Below are positions 22,858-25,438 of a DNA stretch of 25,438 nucleotides, in pieces. The stretch spans positions 1 through 25,438 of the forward strand of contig CAZBQG010000025.1 of the NCBI GenBank assembly GCA_964493945.1, given 5' to 3'. The position numbers and the translations under genes were made by a program. Position 1 is the stretch's first letter, and every line of letters begins with the position of its first letter. This DNA is from CAZBQG01 sp964493945. GTDB taxonomy: Bacteria > Pseudomonadota > Alphaproteobacteria > Rhodospirillales > UBA2165. The notes under the pieces were generated by a model that saw only the letters and a program-made list of their open reading frames with translations, did not search any database and had not been told where the DNA came from.

Positions 22858-24451
22858 GAGACGTCCTCTTTCCGTCCGCTTCCTTTAGGCGCCGCCGGTC
22901 CACCTTGCCCTGGCCGGTGGCCGGCAATTCGTCCAGGAATTCGATGGTTCTGGGTGCCTTATAGCCGGCCATATGCTGGCGGCAGAAGGCGCTCAATTCC
23001 TGGGCCATTTCCTGGGTCGGATCAGCCCCGCCGGCCAGAACGATAAAGGCCTTGGTCTTGGCCAGACCGTCTGCATCCTCGACCCCCATCACCGCCGAGG
23101 CGCTCACCGACGGGTGGGCCTCCAGGCATTTTTCGATTTCCAGCGGCGCCACATAGATGCCGCTTACCTTAATCAGATCGTCGGACCGCCCCATATACCA
23201 GAAATAACCGTCTTCATCCTGGCGGAACAGATCATTGGTATTGACCCAGTCATCCTCCAAAAATGTCTCCTCCGTGGCGGCCGGATGATCGTGATAGCCA
23301 TGCCCGGCGGCGCCATTTTTGACCCAGAGCACGCCGCTTTCGCCGGCGGGCTGCTCTTTGCCCTCGCCATCCACCAGCTTAACCCGGGTGAGAGGAGCGA
23401 GGCGGCCCGAACTGCCGGGCCGCACCTGATCTTCTTCGTCGATGAAAAAGCCCACATTGGTCTCGGCCGATCCGTGGACATTGATCACTTCGATGCCAAA
23501 ACGCTCGGTGAAATCCGTGTATAGCTGCGCCGACAGCGCTTCGCCCGACGACAGGCCCAGACGCAAAGAGCTTATATCGGCGTTCTCCGCCGCCGGGCTT
23601 TCCAGCATGGCCCGCATCATGGTCGGAACATTGACCAAAATTGTCGGGCGGTATTTCTCGATCAGGCTGAATACCAGCTCAGGCGTGGTTTTATCGGGGA
23701 ACAGGCAGACCGCCGCACCTTGGCGCAAGGGATAATTCATACCCAGATCCCTGGCGTAATGGAAGAACAGTTTGGGGATGCGGAGGACAAGATCATCAGG
23801 CGTGATGTTGGCGGCAGGCAAAAAAGACTGGGCGCCATAGGCGCCATGTTGGTGATAATGGGGAACGCCCTTGGGCTTGCCCGTGGTGCCGCCCGAAAAA
23901 TTCCAAAACGCCAAACTGTCCCGCCCGGCCCCGCTTTTGCCAAGCTCGGGCGATGCCTGGGCCAAAAGACCGCCCAGGGCATATTCATTTTCGCCCAATG
24001 GCGGCGGGTTATTGCCGGCTACCAGCAAGGTCATTGGAAGCGCCGCCCGCCCGGCGCTCTCGCGGATAATGGGAAGCGTGGTTTCATCGACGATCACCAC
24101 CTTCGGGCCCACATATTCCAGGAAATAGTCATAATCCGAAGCCAGCAGATAGGTATAGGCATGGGTCGCCACAGCGCCGATCTTCATGGTGCCGTACCAG
24201 ATGGCCAGCCATTCCGGGCTGTCGCGCAAAATCAACAGCACCCGGTCTTCCAGACCCACGCCCAACCCCCGAAGTGCATTGCCCATCCGGTTGGTGAGTT
24301 CGCACAGCTCTTTAAAGGTCAAGGTATCGTCGCCGTAATAGACGGCGGTTTTCTCCCCCCTGCCCTGGGCTAGATTATGTTCCAGGTAATAATCCGGGAG
24401 CGTCATGCCGGGCGGCAGGGAAAGCGCTCCGCCCTGATTGTTTTCCGTCAT
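22838..24451 (-). CDS. Aryl/acyl-CoA ligase, benzoate-CoA ligase family
   Basis: The enzyme would activate a carboxylic acid with ATP and CoA through an acyl-AMP. The 537-residue chain has the AMP-binding loop SGGTTGKPKG (186-195), the adenylate motif with VHGSAETNVGF, the hinge block RSDDLIKVSGIYVAPLEIE, and the catalytic Lys516 in GQGKVDRRR. The hinge block and following HPSVSASAVMGVEDADGLAK match benzoate-CoA ligases particularly well. The start is ATG 24451, with AGGGGAG about seven bases ahead. It is the first gene of the minus-strand operon. It is divergent from the hydratase/lyase gene across 91 bases, so the two may act in sequence on a hydroxycinnamate-like or benzoate-like acid. The exact acid is not determined. 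Confidence 0.92.
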   Translation of the reverse strand: MTENNQGGALSLPPGMTLPDYYLEHNLAQGRGEKTAVYYGDDTLTFKELCELTNRMGNALRGLGVGLEDRVLLILRDSPEWLAIWYGTMKIGAVATHAYTYLLASDYDYFLEYVGPKVVIVDETTLPIIRESAGRAALPMTLLVAGNNPPPLGENEYALGGLLAQASPELGKSGAGRDSLAFWNFSGGTTGKPKGVPHYHQHGAYGAQSFLPAANITPDDLVLRIPKLFFHYARDLGMNYPLRQGAAVCLFPDKTTPELVFSLIEKYRPTILVNVPTMMRAMLESPAAENADISSLRLGLSSGEALSAQLYTDFTERFGIEVINVHGSAETNVGFFIDEEDQVRPGSSGRLAPLTRVKLVDGEGKEQPAGESGVLWVKNGAAGHGYHDHPAATEETFLEDDWVNTNDLFRQDEDGYFWYMGRSDDLIKVSGIYVAPLEIEKCLEAHPSVSASAVMGVEDADGLAKTKAFIVLAGGADPTQEMAQELSAFCRQHMAGYKAPRTIEFLDELPATGQGKVDRRRLKEADGKRTSHAITSV

Positions 24452-24467
24452 GCCTAATCTCCCCTTT

Positions 24468-24485
24468 ATTGGCCAATCCTGCCAA
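24468..24485. promoter_or_regulatory. Palindromic candidate operator ATTGGCCAAT
   Basis: ATTGGCCAAT at 24468-24477 is a perfect 10-base palindrome. Its TTGGC half is repeated in inverted form as GCCAA at 24481-24485. The element overlaps the -35 box of the candidate promoter for the hydratase/lyase gene and lies just upstream of the CoA-ligase ribosome-binding site. A repressor here could control both directions. No regulator gene lies nearby in the window. Confidence 0.4.
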
Positions 24486-24497
24486 AGAAGCTATAAA
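24469..24497 (+). promoter_or_regulatory. Candidate sigma-70 promoter of the hydratase/lyase gene
   Basis: TTGGCC at 24469-24474 matches the -35 consensus at 4 of 6 positions. TATAAA at 24492-24497 matches the -10 at 5 of 6. The spacer is exactly 17 bases. Transcription would start near 24504 and the leader would carry the AGAGGA ribosome-binding site just before the start codon. Confidence 0.5.
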
Positions 24498-24542
24498 CAG
24501 GCCACCTAAATTTTCTATGACAAAAGGCGGCGAGAGGATTGC

Positions 24543-25394
24543 ATGATGGCCAAGGCGAAAAAAAAGAAAGTACCGGGTGGCGATACGGTTCTGGTGGAGT
24601 TCGACAACGGCATCGCCTGGGTGACCTTCAACCGGCCCGAAAAGCGCAATGCCATGAGCCCGACACTCAACAACGAGATGCTGGAAGTGGTGAGTGCTCT
24701 TGAACTGGATGAACGGTGTCAGGTTCTGGTGCTGACGGGTGCGGGCAAGGCCTTTTCGGCGGGGATGGATCTGAAGGAGTATTTCCGTGAGATTGACGAG
24801 GCCGATCATGTCATGCAGCTTCATGTCCAGCGGGTCGCCGAGGAATGGCAATGGCGCAAACTGCGCACCTTTCCCAAGCCGACCATCGCCATGGTCAATG
24901 GCTGGTGTTTCGGTGGTGCCTTCGCGCCCATGGTGGCCTGCGATCTGGCCATTGCCGCCGAGGATGCGGTGTTTGGCCTGTCCGAAATCAATTGGGGGAT
25001 TATCCCGGCGGGCAATGTGACCCGCGCCATCGCCGAGACGGTCAATCAGCGCGACGCACTTTATTACATCATGACCGGGGAAAATTTCGACGGGCGCAAG
25101 GCTTCCGAAATCAGGCTGGTCAATGAGGCAGTGCCGGCAGATCAGCTCCGCACCCGGGTGGAGGAACTGGCCAGAGTCTTGCTCGAGAAAAACGCCGCCG
25201 CCCTGATGACCGCGCGGGAAGCCTATAAATTCTGCCGGGAAATGAATTGGGAAACCTCGGCCAATTTCCTCCACGCCAAGGCCGAACAGGCCAAGATGCG
25301 TGACACCGAAGGCGGCCGGGAAGAGGGATTGAGCCAATTCCTGGACAAAAAGTCGTTCCGTCCGGGGCTTGGGGCCTTCAAGAAAGAGGATTGA
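24543..25394 (+). CDS. Hydroxycinnamoyl-CoA hydratase/lyase-like enoyl-CoA hydratase (feruloyl-CoA type)
   Basis: This 283-residue crotonase-fold protein closely resembles the Pseudomonas hydroxycinnamoyl-CoA hydratase/lyase, which turns feruloyl- or coumaroyl-CoA into the aldehyde and acetyl-CoA. Shared blocks are NRPEKRNAMSPTLN, GMDLKEYFRE, TIAMVNGWCFGG, FGLSEINWG and DTEGGRE. The catalytic Glu is Glu148 (Glu143 in the Pseudomonas enzyme as I recall it), and Tyr80 matches Tyr75. At the Tyr239 position this protein has His244, and Ser123 is Ala128, so substrate choice may differ. Two Met codons start the frame (24543 and 24546); AGAGGA suits the second slightly better. A lysine-rich N-terminus precedes the core. 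The gene is divergent from the CoA ligase. An aldehyde product could be the substrate of the molybdoenzyme, but that is speculation. Confidence 0.9.
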   Translation: MMAKAKKKKVPGGDTVLVEFDNGIAWVTFNRPEKRNAMSPTLNNEMLEVVSALELDERCQVLVLTGAGKAFSAGMDLKEYFREIDEADHVMQLHVQRVAEEWQWRKLRTFPKPTIAMVNGWCFGGAFAPMVACDLAIAAEDAVFGLSEINWGIIPAGNVTRAIAETVNQRDALYYIMTGENFDGRKASEIRLVNEAVPADQLRTRVEELARVLLEKNAAALMTAREAYKFCREMNWETSANFLHAKAEQAKMRDTEGGREEGLSQFLDKKSFRPGLGAFKKED

Positions 25395-25404
25395 GGGGGG
25401 GGGG
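25395..25404 (+). repeat. Ten-base G homopolymer after the hydratase/lyase gene
   Basis: Ten consecutive G bases directly follow the TGA stop codon. It is outside any gene, so length changes there would not shift a frame. The last 34 bases of the window after it show no gene and only a short CCGG inverted pair. Confidence 0.6.
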
Positions 25405-25438
25405 AGCAAGCCGCCCCTGGTACCGGGTTTTCTTCCGG

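Noticed and set aside
1..25438. CRISPR array, tRNA or rRNA genes, insertion sequence, prophage or integrase
   Set aside because: Reading both strands showed no regular repeat-spacer array, no tRNA- or rRNA-like sequence, no terminal inverted repeats with a transposase and no recombinase motifs.

Overview
The window looks like chromosomal DNA from a free-living, fairly GC-rich alphaproteobacterium, probably of Rhodospirillales type. The evidence is the J-domain protein gene followed by cobS and cobT (aerobic cobaltochelatase), the alphaproteobacterial ribbon-helix-helix protein, the galU-ugd-phosphohexomutase cluster, and tight gene packing with high-GC third codon positions. I see no rRNA, tRNA, CRISPR array, insertion sequence, integrase or phage gene.

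The first part (about 1-10550) is mostly housekeeping. It holds a small RHH protein, a J-domain protein with a Cys/His-rich N-terminal module, CobS and CobT, and a secreted D,D-carboxypeptidase with a SPOR domain. Next, on the minus strand, come GalU, UDP-glucose dehydrogenase and a phosphohexomutase, which together lead from hexose 6-phosphate to UDP-glucuronate. They are preceded by a cyclic-nucleotide-binding EAL protein, an apparently intact c-di-GMP phosphodiesterase.

The second part (about 10700-25438) is catabolic or accessory. It holds two tandem VOC-fold proteins; a TAXI-type TRAP transporter (solute-binding protein and fused permease) downstream of a metal-dependent amidohydrolase; an SDR oxidoreductase; and a minus-strand operon reading aryl/acyl-CoA ligase, FAD subunit, molybdopterin enzyme, MmgE/PrpD protein, then cysteine-synthase-like/rhodanese fusion. 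Divergent from that operon is a hydroxycinnamoyl-CoA hydratase/lyase-like gene. The neighbourhood suggests uptake, CoA activation and side-chain cleavage of an aromatic or aryl-alkenoic acid, with a molybdenum or tungsten redox step.

The most interesting object is the molybdopterin enzyme at 19560-21977. Its N-terminus is the plant-type [2Fe-2S] domain of the xanthine oxidase/CO dehydrogenase family (CoxS-like), with a residual linker where the second [2Fe-2S] domain normally begins. That is fused to a catalytic chain of a different family, the DMSO reductase superfamily, resembling the acetylene-hydratase-like branch. The gene directly upstream encodes a CoxM-type FAD subunit, and no CoxL-type subunit is present. 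The operon therefore seems to join the electron-transfer half of one molybdoenzyme family to the catalytic half of another.

Other points worth checking are an in-frame amber codon inside the signal peptide of the TAXI binding protein, with a possible GTG restart; substitutions at two active-site positions of the hydratase/lyase; and a perfect palindrome over the -35 box in the divergent promoter.
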